From: Flexivirga meconopsidis
GTDB taxonomy: Bacteria; Actinomycetota; Actinomycetes; Actinomycetales; Dermatophilaceae
Direction of reading: 5' to 3'
NCBI RefSeq assembly: GCF_026162425.1
Contig: NZ_JAOBQJ010000002.1
Location: 682,001 to 746,000 of the forward strand
Length of the DNA stretch: 64,000 bases
The translations under genes and the position numbers were made by a program. Positions 53,322 through 64,000 of the stretch are shown here, one piece after another; position 1 is the first letter of the stretch; every line of letters starts with the position of its first letter. A model generated the notes under the pieces. It did no database searches. It was given only the letters and a program-made list of their open reading frames with translations, and had not been told where the DNA came from.

Positions 53322-54584
53322 TCAGGCACGCACCGGCAGGGAGCGCACGCCGCGGATGGTCGTGGTGCGTCGCATCGGCACCTTGCCGGCCAGGTGGAGC
53401 CTCGGCATGCGCTCGGCGATCGCGCGAAGCGCAATCTCGCCCTCGAGCCGGGCCAGGCCCGCGCCGAGGCAATAGTGGATGCCGCTGGAGAACGCGAGGT
53501 GGTCGCCGCCGTCGGTGCGGGTGATGTCGAAATCGTTGGGCCGGCCGAAGGCTGCCGGATCGCGGTTTGCGCCACCGAGTGCGGTGACAACCCAATAGCC
53601 CTTTTTCACAACGGTGTTCGCGATCTCGGTCTCCTGCATCGCCACGCGTGAGGTGAACTGGATCGGCGGGTCCCAGCGCAGGGTCTCCTCGATCGCGGCC
53701 GCCGCGAGCGACGGGTCGTCGACCAGCAACTGCCACTGGCCCGGGTGCCGCAGAAGGGCGTGGACCGCGTTGCCGATCAGGTTGACCGTGGTCTCGAAGC
53801 CGGCCACCAGCAGCAGCTGACACAACGGCAGGATCTCCTCCGGCCGGATCGTCTCGCCACGTTCGGCCGCGAGCACCGACAGCAGGTCGTCACGCGGGTC
53901 CGCCGCGCGCTCCTGCAGCAGTCGGGAGAACATCCGCTCGAGCGCGAGCTTGGCGCCATACGCCTGATGAGCGTGCCGCATCGACTTGATGCCGTCGAGC
54001 GCCTTGCCGAGCGCGGTGCCGTAGCGGGTGAACCTGTCGGCGTCGGCGTCCGGCACCCCGAGCAGATCGCTGATCACGTTGATCGGCAGGGGTGCCGAGA
54101 CCGCACGCTGCAGGTCGAACGTCTCGCCGGCGGGCACCCGGTCGAGCATCGAGTGCACGGTCTTGTCGATGCTGGTCTCGTAGGAGGCCATCCGGCGCGG
54201 GGTGAAGGCCGGAGCGGCGACCCGGCGCAGGCGGGTGTGGTCGGGCGGGTTCTTCTCCAGCATCGACAGGTCGAACTCGTCCGACTCCCGGCCCACCCCC
54301 TCGCGCCCGACGGTGCCAAAGTCGCGATTCTTCAGCACGTCCTTGCACACGGCATGGGTCGCGGTCACCCACGTGCCCGGCAACCGTCCACGGCTGAGCT
54401 CGCCGCGCTCCCGCACCTGGTCGTAGAGCGGGTAGGGGTCGCCATGCCATGGGGTGAGGCCGACCCGGGCGAGCGGGTCGCCGCGCAGCCGGGCGTCCAG
54501 CTGGGTCTTGAGTTTCGCCGAGTAGAGCTGGCCGGCGAAGGCCCGCGCCAGCCGCAGCTCCTGCCAGTCGATCGGTGACTTCAC
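53322..54584 (-). CDS. Cytochrome P450
   Basis: 420 aa soluble bacterial P450. I-helix LLLVAGFETTVNLIGNAVHALLRHP (AGxETT), ExxR in AIEETLRWDPPIQFTSRVAM, and heme-binding loop LAFSSGIHYCLGAGLARLEGEIAL (axial Cys). ENPPDHTRLRRV-type segment (KNPPDHTRLRRVAAPAF) is typical of CYP107/105-like actinobacterial enzymes. GTG 54584. Being distant from the phenazine genes, a link is unproven. No ferredoxin gene is adjacent. Confidence 0.95.
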   Translation of the reverse strand: MKSPIDWQELRLARAFAGQLYSAKLKTQLDARLRGDPLARVGLTPWHGDPYPLYDQVRERGELSRGRLPGTWVTATHAVCKDVLKNRDFGTVGREGVGRESDEFDLSMLEKNPPDHTRLRRVAAPAFTPRRMASYETSIDKTVHSMLDRVPAGETFDLQRAVSAPLPINVISDLLGVPDADADRFTRYGTALGKALDGIKSMRHAHQAYGAKLALERMFSRLLQERAADPRDDLLSVLAAERGETIRPEEILPLCQLLLVAGFETTVNLIGNAVHALLRHPGQWQLLVDDPSLAAAAIEETLRWDPPIQFTSRVAMQETEIANTVVKKGYWVVTALGGANRDPAAFGRPNDFDITRTDGGDHLAFSSGIHYCLGAGLARLEGEIALRAIAERMPRLHLAGKVPMRRTTTIRGVRSLPVRA

Positions 54585-54648
54585 GCTACAAACGTAGTGC
54601 GAAACCGGTCACACCCGCTACGGCCGCCGCCTACGATCCGAGTCCGGC

Positions 54649-54741
54649 GCACCTGCCCATTCCCGCCGACCGTCGTCACAAAAGTGCACCACCGGCGCAC
54701 GCACCTGCCCATTCCCGCCGACCGTCGTCACAAAAGTGCAC
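54649..54741. repeat. 41-base direct repeat, two copies
   Basis: Identical 41-base copies at 54649-54689 and 54701-54741 (period 52), starting GCACCTGCCCATTCCCGCCG and ending CACAAAAGTGCAC. Between P450 and gatB starts/ends. CTTTTGTGAC on the other strand is a conspicuous AT-rich core. Unknown function. Confidence 0.85.
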
Positions 54742-54759
54742 GTCGGCAGCCGGGCAGCG

Positions 54760-56271
54760 TCAGGTGAGCTTGGCGAGGATCAGCTCGCGCGCCTTGGCCG
54801 CGTCGGCCTGCCCCTTGAGCTCCTTCATCACCTGGCCGATGAGCGCGCCCGCCGCGTTGAGCTTGCCGCCGCGCACCTTGTCCGCGACATCGGGATTGGC
54901 GGCAATCACCTTGTCGACCGCCGCCTCCAGCGCTCCGTCGTCCTGCACGAGCTCCAGGCCGCGGGCGTCAGCGACCGCGGTCGGCGCACCCTCACCGGCC
55001 ATCACGCCCTCGAGCACCTGACGGGCCATCGAGTCGTTCAGCCGGCCGCCCTTGACCAGGCCGTCCAGCTCAGCGACGTGTGCCGGGGTGACGCCGAAGT
55101 CCTCGACGGTCCTGCCCTCGACGTTGGCGCGACGCGCGAGCTCACCGGTCCACCATTTGCGGGCACCGGCCGGGCTCGCACCCTCGGCAACGGTCTGCTC
55201 GATCAGGTCGACAGCGCCGGCGTTGATGACGTCGCGCATCTCCAGATCGCTGTAACCCCAGTCGGATTGGAGACGCTTACGACGCTGCGCCGGCGGTTCG
55301 GGCAACGTGCCACCCAGCTTCTCGACCAGCTCGGCGGCCGGTGCGACCGGCACCAGGTCCGGCTCCGGGAAGTAGCGGTAGTCGTCGGCGTCCGACTTGG
55401 GGCGCCCGGCGGTCGTGATGCCGGTGTCCTCGTGCCAGTGCCGCGTCTCCTGGGTGATCGTGCCGCCGGCGTCGAGCACCGCCGCCTGGCGGCTGATCTC
55501 GTAGCGGACCGCGCGCTCGATCGACCGCAGCGAGTTGACGTTCTTGGTCTCAGTGCGGGTACCGAACTTCTCGGTGCCGACCGGGCGCAGCGACACGTTG
55601 GCGTCGCAGCGCACCGAGCCCTGCTCCATCTTCACATCGCTGATGTCGAGGGCCTTCAACAGATCTCGCAGTGCCGCGACGTAGGCACGGGCGATCTGCG
55701 GAGCGCGGGTGCCTGCGCCGACGATCGGCTTGGTGACGATCTCGATCAGCGGGATGCCGGCCCGGTTGTAGTCGACCAGCGAATACTCCGCGCCCTGGAT
55801 GCGACCGGTCGCGCCACCCACGTGCAGCGACTTGCCGGTGTCCTCCTCCATGTGGGCACGCTCGATCTCGACCCGGAAAACCTCTGTGCCGTCACCGGAT
55901 TCGGTCGGCACCTCCACGTCGAGGTAGCCGTTGTAGACGATCGGCTCGTCATACTGGCTGGTCTGGAAGTTCTTCGGCATGTCCGGATAGAAGTAGTTCT
56001 TCCGGGCGAAGCGGCTCCAGTCGGCGATGCTGCCGTGCAAAGCCAGGCCGAGGCGGATGGCCGACTCGACGGCCGAGGCGTTGACCACCGGCAGCGCACC
56101 GGGCAGCCCGAGGCAGACCGGGCACACCTGGCTGTTCGGCTCGGCGCCGAAAACCGTTGAGCAGCCACAGAACATCTTGGTCTTGGTGTTGAGCTCGACG
56201 TGCACCTCGAGACCCATGACGGGGTCGTAGGTCTGCAGCGCCTCGTCGTAGTCGACGACTGCGTCGGTCAT
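54760..56271 (-). CDS. gatB: Asp-tRNA(Asn)/Glu-tRNA(Gln) amidotransferase subunit B
   Basis: 503 aa. [39 protein letters not shown] (zinc cysteines), [44 protein letters not shown] and [14 protein letters not shown] are the classic GatB segments; the C-terminal 130 residues are the YqeY-like tail that contacts tRNA. ATG 56271 overlaps the gatA stop. It transamidates mischarged Glu-tRNA(Gln) (and Asp-tRNA(Asn)). Confidence 0.97.
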   Translation of the reverse strand: MTDAVVDYDEALQTYDPVMGLEVHVELNTKTKMFCGCSTVFGAEPNSQVCPVCLGLPGALPVVNASAVESAIRLGLALHGSIADWSRFARKNYFYPDMPKNFQTSQYDEPIVYNGYLDVEVPTESGDGTEVFRVEIERAHMEEDTGKSLHVGGATGRIQGAEYSLVDYNRAGIPLIEIVTKPIVGAGTRAPQIARAYVAALRDLLKALDISDVKMEQGSVRCDANVSLRPVGTEKFGTRTETKNVNSLRSIERAVRYEISRQAAVLDAGGTITQETRHWHEDTGITTAGRPKSDADDYRYFPEPDLVPVAPAAELVEKLGGTLPEPPAQRRKRLQSDWGYSDLEMRDVINAGAVDLIEQTVAEGASPAGARKWWTGELARRANVEGRTVEDFGVTPAHVAELDGLVKGGRLNDSMARQVLEGVMAGEGAPTAVADARGLELVQDDGALEAAVDKVIAANPDVADKVRGGKLNAAGALIGQVMKELKGQADAAKARELILAKLT

Positions 56272-57788
56272 CGTGCGTCCGCCTTTCCGGCCAGCTCCGG
56301 AGCTTGCGCGAGAATCGGCCCGCCCCACTTCTCCTGCAACGCGGCCTCCAGGGCGGCACCCACCTGGTAGAGCCGCTCGTCCTTGGTCGCCGGCGCGAGG
56401 ATCTGGAAGCCGCTCGGCAGACCGTCCTCGGCCGCCAGGCCGTTGGGGATCGACATGCCGGGCACACCCGCCAGGTTGGCCGGGATCGTCGCAACATCGT
56501 TGAGGTACATGGCCATCGGGTCGTCCAGCTTCTCGCCCAGCTTGAACGCCGTCGTCGGCGCGGTCGGGGTGACCAGCACGTCGACCTTCTCGTATGCCGC
56601 GGCGAAGTCGCGCGCGATCAGCGTGCGGACCTTCTGCGCCTGCCCGTAGTAGGCGTCGTAATAGCCGGCCGAGAGGGCGTAGGTGCCGAGGATGATGCGA
56701 CGCTTGACCTCGTCGCCGAAGCCGGCGTCGCGAGTAGCGGCCATCACCTGCTCGGCGCTCGGACTGGCGACACCCTCCGGGCCGACGCGCAGGCCGTAAC
56801 GCATGCCGTCGAACTTGGCCAGGTTGGAGCTCGCCTCGCTCGGCAGGATCAGGTAGTAGGCGGCCAGCCCCTTCTCGAAGCTGGGGCAGCTGACCTCGAC
56901 GACCTCGGCGCCGCGGTCGACCAGCAACTGCACCGACTCGTCGAAGAGCTGCTTAACGCCGGGCTGGAAGCCCTCACCCGAAATCTCTTTGATGACACCG
57001 ATTTTCAGACCCTTGACGTCGGCCTTGCGTGCGGCCTCGACGACCGGCGGCACCGGTGCGTCGATCGACGTCGAGTCCATCACATCGTGCCCGCCGATGA
57101 CCTCGTGCAGCAGCGCGGCATCGAGCACCGAGCGGGTGCACGGCCCGGCCTGGTCGAGCGAACTCGCCAGCGCGATCAGGCCGTATCGGGACACCCCGCC
57201 ATACGTCGGCTTGGTGCCGACCGTGCCGGTCACGGCAGCGGGCTGGCGGATCGAGCCACCGGTGTCGGTGCCGATCGCGAGCGGCGCCTCGAACGCGGCA
57301 ACCGCGGCCGAGGAGCCACCGCCCGAGCCACCGGGGATGCGGTCGAGGTCCCACGGGTTGTGCGTGGGGCCGTATGCCGAGTGCTCGGTCGAGCTGCCCA
57401 TGGCGAACTCGTCCATGTTGGTCTTACCCAGGATCGGCATACCGGCCGCGCGCAGTTTGGCGACCACCGTCGCGTCGTACGGCGGCACCCAGCCCTCGAG
57501 GATCTTGCTGCCGGCCGTGGTGGTGAGGCCCTCGGTGGCGAGCACGTCCTTGACCGCGACCGGCACGCCGGCGAGCGGGCCCAGCTCCTTGCCGGCGGCC
57601 CGCGCCTCGTCGACGGCCCTCGCGGTGGCGAGCGCGCCCTCGGCGTCGACCTGGAGGAAGGCGTGGACGTCGCCGTCGACCTCGGCGATGCGGTCCAGGT
57701 GAGCCTGGGTGACCTCGACGGAGGTGGTCTCACCGGCGGCGAGCGCGGCGGCGATGTCGGCCGCCGTCATACGGGTGTAGTCAGTCAT
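56268..57788 (-). CDS. gatA: Amidotransferase subunit A (glutamyl-tRNA(Gln) amidotransferase)
   Basis: 506 aa amidase-signature enzyme that releases ammonia from glutamine for GatB. Catalytic Lys in [14 protein letters not shown], cis-Ser/Ser in [13 protein letters not shown] and the nucleophile Ser in [18 protein letters not shown] 57788 (GAGG 11 bases upstream) gives [13 protein letters not shown]; a GTG at 57806 is possible. Confidence 0.97.
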   Translation of the reverse strand: MTDYTRMTAADIAAALAAGETTSVEVTQAHLDRIAEVDGDVHAFLQVDAEGALATARAVDEARAAGKELGPLAGVPVAVKDVLATEGLTTTAGSKILEGWVPPYDATVVAKLRAAGMPILGKTNMDEFAMGSSTEHSAYGPTHNPWDLDRIPGGSGGGSSAAVAAFEAPLAIGTDTGGSIRQPAAVTGTVGTKPTYGGVSRYGLIALASSLDQAGPCTRSVLDAALLHEVIGGHDVMDSTSIDAPVPPVVEAARKADVKGLKIGVIKEISGEGFQPGVKQLFDESVQLLVDRGAEVVEVSCPSFEKGLAAYYLILPSEASSNLAKFDGMRYGLRVGPEGVASPSAEQVMAATRDAGFGDEVKRRIILGTYALSAGYYDAYYGQAQKVRTLIARDFAAAYEKVDVLVTPTAPTTAFKLGEKLDDPMAMYLNDVATIPANLAGVPGMSIPNGLAAEDGLPSGFQILAPATKDERLYQVGAALEAALQEKWGGPILAQAPELAGKADAR

Positions 57789-57802
57789 CGGGTGGTTCAG
57801 CC

Positions 57803-58099
57803 TCACTCTTCGTCCAGGATGCGCGGCACCGCGAAGCGGTCTGCCTCGGCGCGGGGAGCAGCAGCAAGCGCCTGCTGCGGGGTCAGGCTGGGGCGCACCT
57901 CGTCGGTGCGGGTGACGTTCTCCAGCGGCAGCGGGTGCGACATCGGCGGGATGTCGTCGGCCGCGATCTCCCCGACGGTGGCGACGAAGCCGACGATCTG
58001 ATCGAGCTGGCCGGCGAGCCGGTCGAGTTCGTCGTCGGACAGCTGGATGCGGGCGAGCATGGCGACGTGGGCGACCTCGTCGCGGGACAGCGCAGACAT
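57803..58099 (-). CDS. gatC: Amidotransferase subunit C
   Basis: 98 aa, [36 protein letters not shown], then [19 protein letters not shown]: the belt-like subunit clamping GatA and GatB. ATG 58099. First gene of gatC-gatA-gatB. Confidence 0.95.
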   Translation of the reverse strand: MSALSRDEVAHVAMLARIQLSDDELDRLAGQLDQIVGFVATVGEIAADDIPPMSHPLPLENVTRTDEVRPSLTPQQALAAAPRAEADRFAVPRILDEE

Positions 58100-58180
58100 G
58101 CCGCGCAGTCTATTCGCGGTCCAGACCGGCCGAAGGACGGCCATAGACATGAGGGGCGCGAAGGGGCGATGAGGGACGAA

Positions 58181-58459
58181 TCAGCCCTTCGCAGCCAGAG
58201 CCTCTTTGACCACGGCCGGGTCGGGGTTGGTCATCGGGATGCCGTCGATGACCACCGTCGGCACCACTTCGTTGCCGTCGTTCACGCTACGGACGAACTC
58301 CGCAGCATCGGCGTCCTGCCAGATGTTGCGCCATTGCGCCTTGCTCCGATCGGCCCCGATGATGGCTTCGAGTCTGGTACAGAAGGGACAACCAGGTCGC
58401 CAGTAGATCGTCACGTCGGCATTCACACCAGCGACCAACGCCGGTGTATGACGCGGCAT
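58181..58459 (-). CDS. Glutaredoxin/mycoredoxin-like protein
   Basis: 92 aa thioredoxin-fold protein: VTIYWRPGCPFCTRLEAII has the CxxC redox pair (CPFC), and EVVPTVVIDG the cis-Pro loop. In mycothiol-producing actinobacteria such proteins are mycoredoxins that reduce mixed disulfides. The start at 58459 is uncertain; the conserved part begins near residue 12. Confidence 0.88.
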   Translation of the reverse strand: MPRHTPALVAGVNADVTIYWRPGCPFCTRLEAIIGADRSKAQWRNIWQDADAAEFVRSVNDGNEVVPTVVIDGIPMTNPDPAVVKEALAAKG

Positions 58460-58521
58460 TCCGCGGTGATAGAAATGAATAGCAGAGCTAACTTCTCAAG
58501 TGGTTCACCAAGGAGGACGTC

Positions 58522-59169
58522 ATGCCAGGCATCACCATCTCTTCCGCGTATGGCGCGGGCGGCAGTGTCGTTGCACCCAAGGTTGCCGAGCGCCTCGGCG
58601 TCGCCATGCTCGACCGGGCGATCAGCGCCCGCGTCGCGGACGACCTCCAGGTCTCGCTCGACGAGGCGCAGCACGGCGAGCGCAAGCAGAGCTTTGCCGA
58701 CCGGTTCTTCTGTGCGCTCGCCCCGCTTGCCGACACCGTTGCCGGCGACGCCGAGATCGCGCGCAGCGATCAGGCCGGCGCGACCGAGTTCCGCACGGAC
58801 GCCAACAAGATCATGAGCGACGCCCTCGACAAGGGCGCGGTGATCCTCGGTCGCGGCGGCGCGGCCGCCTTCCAGGACCGTGACGACGTCCTGCACATCC
58901 GCTTCTACGGCACACCGGAGCAGCGACTGGACGCGGCCATGCGGTTCAGCGGGGTGAGCGAGGACGAGGCGCGCGGGCACATGGAGCGGACCGACGCCGC
59001 CCGGGCGAAGTACGTGCACCACCTCTACGGTCGCGACATCAACGACCCGTCGCTCTACCACCTGCAGTTCAACACGCCGCTGCTCGAACAGGGTCAGTGC
59101 ATCGAGATGATCGTCGACGCTTACCAGGCGTTCCTGGCCAAGAAGGGCGAGCGCGTCGCAGCCGGCTGA
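58522..59169 (+). CDS. Cytidylate kinase-like family protein
   Basis: 215 aa P-loop-like kinase. ITISSAYGAGGSVVAPKVAERLG has a degenerate nucleotide loop, AVILGRGGAAAFQDRDDVLHIRFYG and RFSGVSEDEARGHMERTDAARAKYVHHLYGRDINDPSLYHL match the CMP kinase-like family (Cytidylate_kin2). The canonical Walker A lysine is not seen, so its catalytic status is uncertain. Strong AAGGAGGACGTC site. Confidence 0.85.
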   Translation: MPGITISSAYGAGGSVVAPKVAERLGVAMLDRAISARVADDLQVSLDEAQHGERKQSFADRFFCALAPLADTVAGDAEIARSDQAGATEFRTDANKIMSDALDKGAVILGRGGAAAFQDRDDVLHIRFYGTPEQRLDAAMRFSGVSEDEARGHMERTDAARAKYVHHLYGRDINDPSLYHLQFNTPLLEQGQCIEMIVDAYQAFLAKKGERVAAG

Positions 59170-59174
59170 CGTCT

Positions 59175-59292
59175 CGTAAGCGAAAGTGCCGCTGACGTCA
59201 CGGATGCTTACGGCCCCGCGATGGGGAGCGCGTCTCCTGAGAGCCGCGTCTCCCGGACTGCGCGCATCCCGTAAGCGATAGTGCGCCCGACG

Positions 59293-59307
<15 letters not shown>
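59175..59307. repeat. Two copies of a CGTAAGCG...GCTTACG hairpin element
   Basis: Copy 1 (59175-59212): CGTAAGCGAAAGTGC, GACGTCACG and ATGCTTACG; copy 2 (59270-59307): CGTAAGCGATAGTGC, GACGTCACG and TTGCTTATG. Each has complementary ends and a central GACGTCAC. Copy 2 supplies the end of the DinB-like gene. Unknown role. Confidence 0.8.
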
Positions 59308-61900
<2,593 letters not shown>

Positions 61901-61926
61901 TCATCATTCCGTAAATCACCGACACC

Positions 61927-62928
61927 TCAGTGCTGCGCCGCCTCGGTCAGCAGGTCGGCCGCCTCCACACTCAACCGTTGTATGGCGAGAGCTGCGGCCG
62001 GTGCCGCCCCCGCAAGACCGCACGCCGGCGTCACGACCACTGCGTCCAGCAGCCGCGTCTCCAAGCCGACCCGGCGCCACCGATCGACGAAGGGGTCGAC
62101 GTGCTCGCCCGGGTGCCGCGCGACCGAATCGGTCGGCACGATGCCGGCCCAGAGGCGACGACCGGACTCGACCAGCTCCGCGACACCGTCCCACTGCGGG
62201 GCCTTCAGCAATGCGACGTCGATCGCTAGCTCCAGGCCGTCCAACTGCCGCACCAGCGGCACCGGGACGTCCGGTGCGCAGCAGTGCAGCACCTGCGAAT
62301 TAACCTGTCCCGCAATGCTTTCGGTGACAACGGCAAGCCCGTCGCGCACGGCGATCGGCTCGACCGCGCGCACCCGCCCGAAGCCGGACGCCGTCGGCAA
62401 CCGACCGGCCAGCACCGCGGGCAGCGACGGCTCGTCCCACTGCACGATGAGGTCGGCGCCCGGCACCAGCCGCTGCACGGCGCTGACGTGATCCCGAACG
62501 CCGGCGGCGAGCGACTGGATCAGGTCACGGGTCGCTCCCGGGTCGGTCACCGCGCGTTCGCCGCGCGGCAGTGACACCGTCGCCGCGAGGGTCCACGGGC
62601 CGCACACCTGCAGCTTGAGTGGACCGGAGTAGCCGTCATACACCTCGGCCAACTCGTCGAGGTCCTGGCGCAGGAAACCACCTGCTCGCACGACGTCCCG
62701 CCCGGGCGCGTCGGTCAGCCGCCACCCCGAGGGCTGCAGATCGACCGGCAGCTCGACCAGGAGCGCCGCCGTGCGACCGATCAGATCGGCGCCGGGTCCT
62801 CGGCCCGGCAGCTCCGGCAGGTAGGGAATCCCCTTGTCGTCATACAACTCCCGCACGGTGCGCATGGCACGGGCGATGTCCTCACCGGGCAGCGAACCGA
62901 TGGCGCTGGCGTCAGTCACGCCGGTCAA
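61927..62928 (-). CDS. MetE-like (cobalamin-independent methionine synthase C-terminal domain) protein
   Basis: 333 aa, only the catalytic-barrel half of MetE. ATAIGSLPG-type start (DASAIGSLPGEDI), YLPELPGRGPGADLIGR, LKLQVCGPWTLAATVSLPRG, IVQWDEPSLPAVLAG, QVLHCCAPDVPVPLV (His/Cys zinc ligands) and VVTPACGLAGA (third Cys). The N-terminal half of MetE is missing; short forms like this are widespread in actinobacteria next to ligA, and may use a corrinoid protein or another methyl donor. 33 bases after ligA start. Confidence 0.9.
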   Translation of the reverse strand: MTGVTDASAIGSLPGEDIARAMRTVRELYDDKGIPYLPELPGRGPGADLIGRTAALLVELPVDLQPSGWRLTDAPGRDVVRAGGFLRQDLDELAEVYDGYSGPLKLQVCGPWTLAATVSLPRGERAVTDPGATRDLIQSLAAGVRDHVSAVQRLVPGADLIVQWDEPSLPAVLAGRLPTASGFGRVRAVEPIAVRDGLAVVTESIAGQVNSQVLHCCAPDVPVPLVRQLDGLELAIDVALLKAPQWDGVAELVESGRRLWAGIVPTDSVARHPGEHVDPFVDRWRRVGLETRLLDAVVVTPACGLAGAAPAAALAIQRLSVEAADLLTEAAQH

Positions 62929-63851
62929 CGATAGTCGGCCAGCGGCTTGTTACCGATGCCCTCGAGCGAACCGCGCACCGGCTCGGCGGTGTTGACGAAG
63001 CAAATGGCGGTCACGTAACCAAGGTCCCACTGCGCCTGCGTGCGGGTGCTGAATCCGCCTTCGATGTCCTTGCGGGTCACCCCACCCAGGTAGGACTTCA
63101 TCGCCGTGGTGCACAACGGCCTCGCGCGCTTCTCCAACTCCTTGATGCCCGGGTAGCGGTCGCCCGGCTTGCCGAGCGGCACCTTGGCGATCGCCTCCGC
63201 CCTGTGCGGGTCCTCGCAGGTGGGCACCGTCTCGCCGGTCTGTCCCTTGTCGAAGGTCCGCTTGTCCAGGCAGACGCGCCCGCGCAGCAGCCGTTTCGGG
63301 TCCCGCAGCACGTCCTTGGCCACCTTGGCGGTCATCCCGGCGCTGTCACCCGCGGCGTTCATCGGGAAGGTCAGGCAGACGATGCGTTGGTCGGCCTCCG
63401 GGTCGGAGGAGACCGATGCCGCGATCGACCGCCGACTGGTCACCTCGGTCTGGCCGCCGATGTACTTCTCCACCTGCGTGATGCAGGTGGTGTTGCGCAC
63501 CCGGTTGCGTTCCTTGAGGTCCGACGGCTGCTTGGCATTCGGCACGATGGCCGCCACCTCGTAGGTGTGGCCCATCGTGCAGTCGCTCGCCTGGAACCCG
63601 CCGACCTGGTCGTCGTCGAGACACTGGCCGACCTTCAGCCCGCGCATGAGACCGGGTCCGCGCACGGTCGATTCCGGGGTCGGCGTCGTCGTGGCGCCAC
63701 TCGACGACGGCGTCGATGCCGGCGATGACGACGGCGCTGACGATGACGGCGGCGCCACCACCACCGACGCCGTGCCGGACCCGCAAGCGGTCACCAGCGC
63801 GACCACTGCCGCCCCCGCCATCACACCTCGCGAAAGCTCCCCTAGCTTCAC
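62925..63851 (-). CDS. Septum-formation-family lipoprotein
   Basis: 308 aa. Signal peptide with lipobox LVTACGSG (lipidated Cys), a Ser/Thr/Pro linker to about residue 65, then a repeated structure with paired Cys: LKVGQCLDDDQVGGFQASDCTMGHTYEVAAIVP and later RVCLDKRTFDKGQTGETVPTCEDPHRAEAIAKVPLG. Such domains are labelled septum formation (mycobacterial Rv0990-like/actinobacterial). It overlaps the MetE-like start (ATGA). Function in the envelope/cell division is inferred from the family name only. Confidence 0.82.
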   Translation of the reverse strand: MKLGELSRGVMAGAAVVALVTACGSGTASVVVAPPSSSAPSSSPASTPSSSGATTTPTPESTVRGPGLMRGLKVGQCLDDDQVGGFQASDCTMGHTYEVAAIVPNAKQPSDLKERNRVRNTTCITQVEKYIGGQTEVTSRRSIAASVSSDPEADQRIVCLTFPMNAAGDSAGMTAKVAKDVLRDPKRLLRGRVCLDKRTFDKGQTGETVPTCEDPHRAEAIAKVPLGKPGDRYPGIKELEKRARPLCTTAMKSYLGGVTRKDIEGGFSTRTQAQWDLGYVTAICFVNTAEPVRGSLEGIGNKPLADYR

Positions 63852-63865
63852 GAAACCCCCTCAGA

Positions 63866-64000
63866 TCACTGATACTTCGACAACGGCTGATTCTTCATGT
63901 CCTTCAGCGGCTTGACGAACTTGCCATTGGTCGCCTCCACGAAACAGGCGGTGAGCGTCGTACCCCGGCCCCACGGCCCGGGGCCGGAGTGGTTGGACGC
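63866..64000 (-). CDS. Second septum-formation-type protein (partial, N-terminus off window)
   Basis: 44 codons plus TGA (63866-63868) continue to the window edge. The C-terminal reading (TTLTACFVEATNGKFVKPL...NQPLSKYQ) parallels the end of the neighbouring lipoprotein (VTAICFVNTAEPVRGSLEG...KPLADYR), so this is a tandem paralogue. The N-terminus lies outside. Confidence 0.75.
   Translation of the reverse strand, partial: ASNHSGPGPWGRGTTLTACFVEATNGKFVKPLKDMKNQPLSKYQ

Noticed and set aside
53322-54584. P450 as part of the phenazine pathway
   Set aside because: It lies 36 kb away in another operon with no phenazine-linked neighbour; no evidence beyond both being oxidative.
56304-58001. Plus-strand ORF of 565 codons opposite gatA
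   Set aside because: Mirror frame of gatA/gatC with Arg/Gly/Asp-rich composition and no recognisable motif.

Overview
The window is 64 kb of high-GC chromosomal DNA with dense, short-spaced and often overlapping genes, frequent GTG starts, actinobacterial families (DUF3618, MAB_1171c/DUF6545-type membrane protein, septum-formation lipoproteins, mycoredoxin-like glutaredoxin) and attenuator-type leader peptides. It is best read as an actinobacterium of the Micrococcales. A Dermacoccaceae-like organism is an attractive guess because phenazines (dermacozines) are known from Dermacoccus, but the sequence alone does not prove the genus. I see no prophage, insertion sequence, CRISPR array, rRNA or replication origin.

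Layout. 1-8.7 kb: partial BrkB-like membrane protein, a secreted Ser/Thr/Pro-rich protein, tRNA-Lys, the threonine-to-glycine pair tdh-kbl, a GroES-like/DUF3618 pair, peroxiredoxin bcp, a frameshifted HNH endonuclease, an odd short tRNA with a UAG anticodon, then a small-molecule kinase, glutathione peroxidase, hydrolase, ABM monooxygenase and a secreted protein. 8.9-16.9 kb: a LysR regulator converging on a complete phenazine operon (minus strand, phzB-C-D-E-F-G, a second phzA/B-type gene and a PhzM-type methyltransferase), the most distinctive feature of the window and visibly less GC-rich than its surroundings. 17.2-22.1 kb: redox genes (membrane protein, Tat-exported multicopper oxidase, ferredoxin-reductase-type flavoprotein, membrane-anchored molybdopterin oxidoreductase). 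22.1-28.4 kb: housekeeping genes rdgB, rph, yqeY-like, an MBL hydrolase, murI, a fumarylacetoacetase-family hydrolase, a secreted SGNH hydrolase and a conserved protein.

28.4-46.6 kb is dominated by branched-chain amino acid synthesis on the minus strand: cimA, ilvE, leuB, ilvB-ilvN-ilvC and ilvD. Two transcription-attenuation leaders are readable, one before ilvB (leader peptide with Ile-Leu-Val-Leu) and one before cimA (leader peptide ending Val-Ile-Ile-Ser). Embedded in this region are a gene-poor stretch (33.55-34.43 kb) holding a tandem repeat array, a 20-codon small ORF with a pseudoknot-like leader and a terminator, and the cytochrome bd operon cydA-cydB-small membrane protein-cydD-cydC.

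46.6-64 kb: a SixA-type phosphatase, an AbrB-type membrane protein and a PrpF/oxalomesaconate-tautomerase-type isomerase in one operon; a divergent XRE regulator-ImmA/IrrE peptidase-MAB_1171c-type membrane protein module; a P450-dehydrogenase-membrane protein unit; gatC-gatA-gatB; glutaredoxin; a cytidylate-kinase-like protein; DinB-like; ligA; a MetE-like protein; and two tandem septum-formation-type lipoproteins, the last cut by the window end. At least four families of short intergenic repeats lie between genes. All calls were made by reading the sequence; no database search was run.
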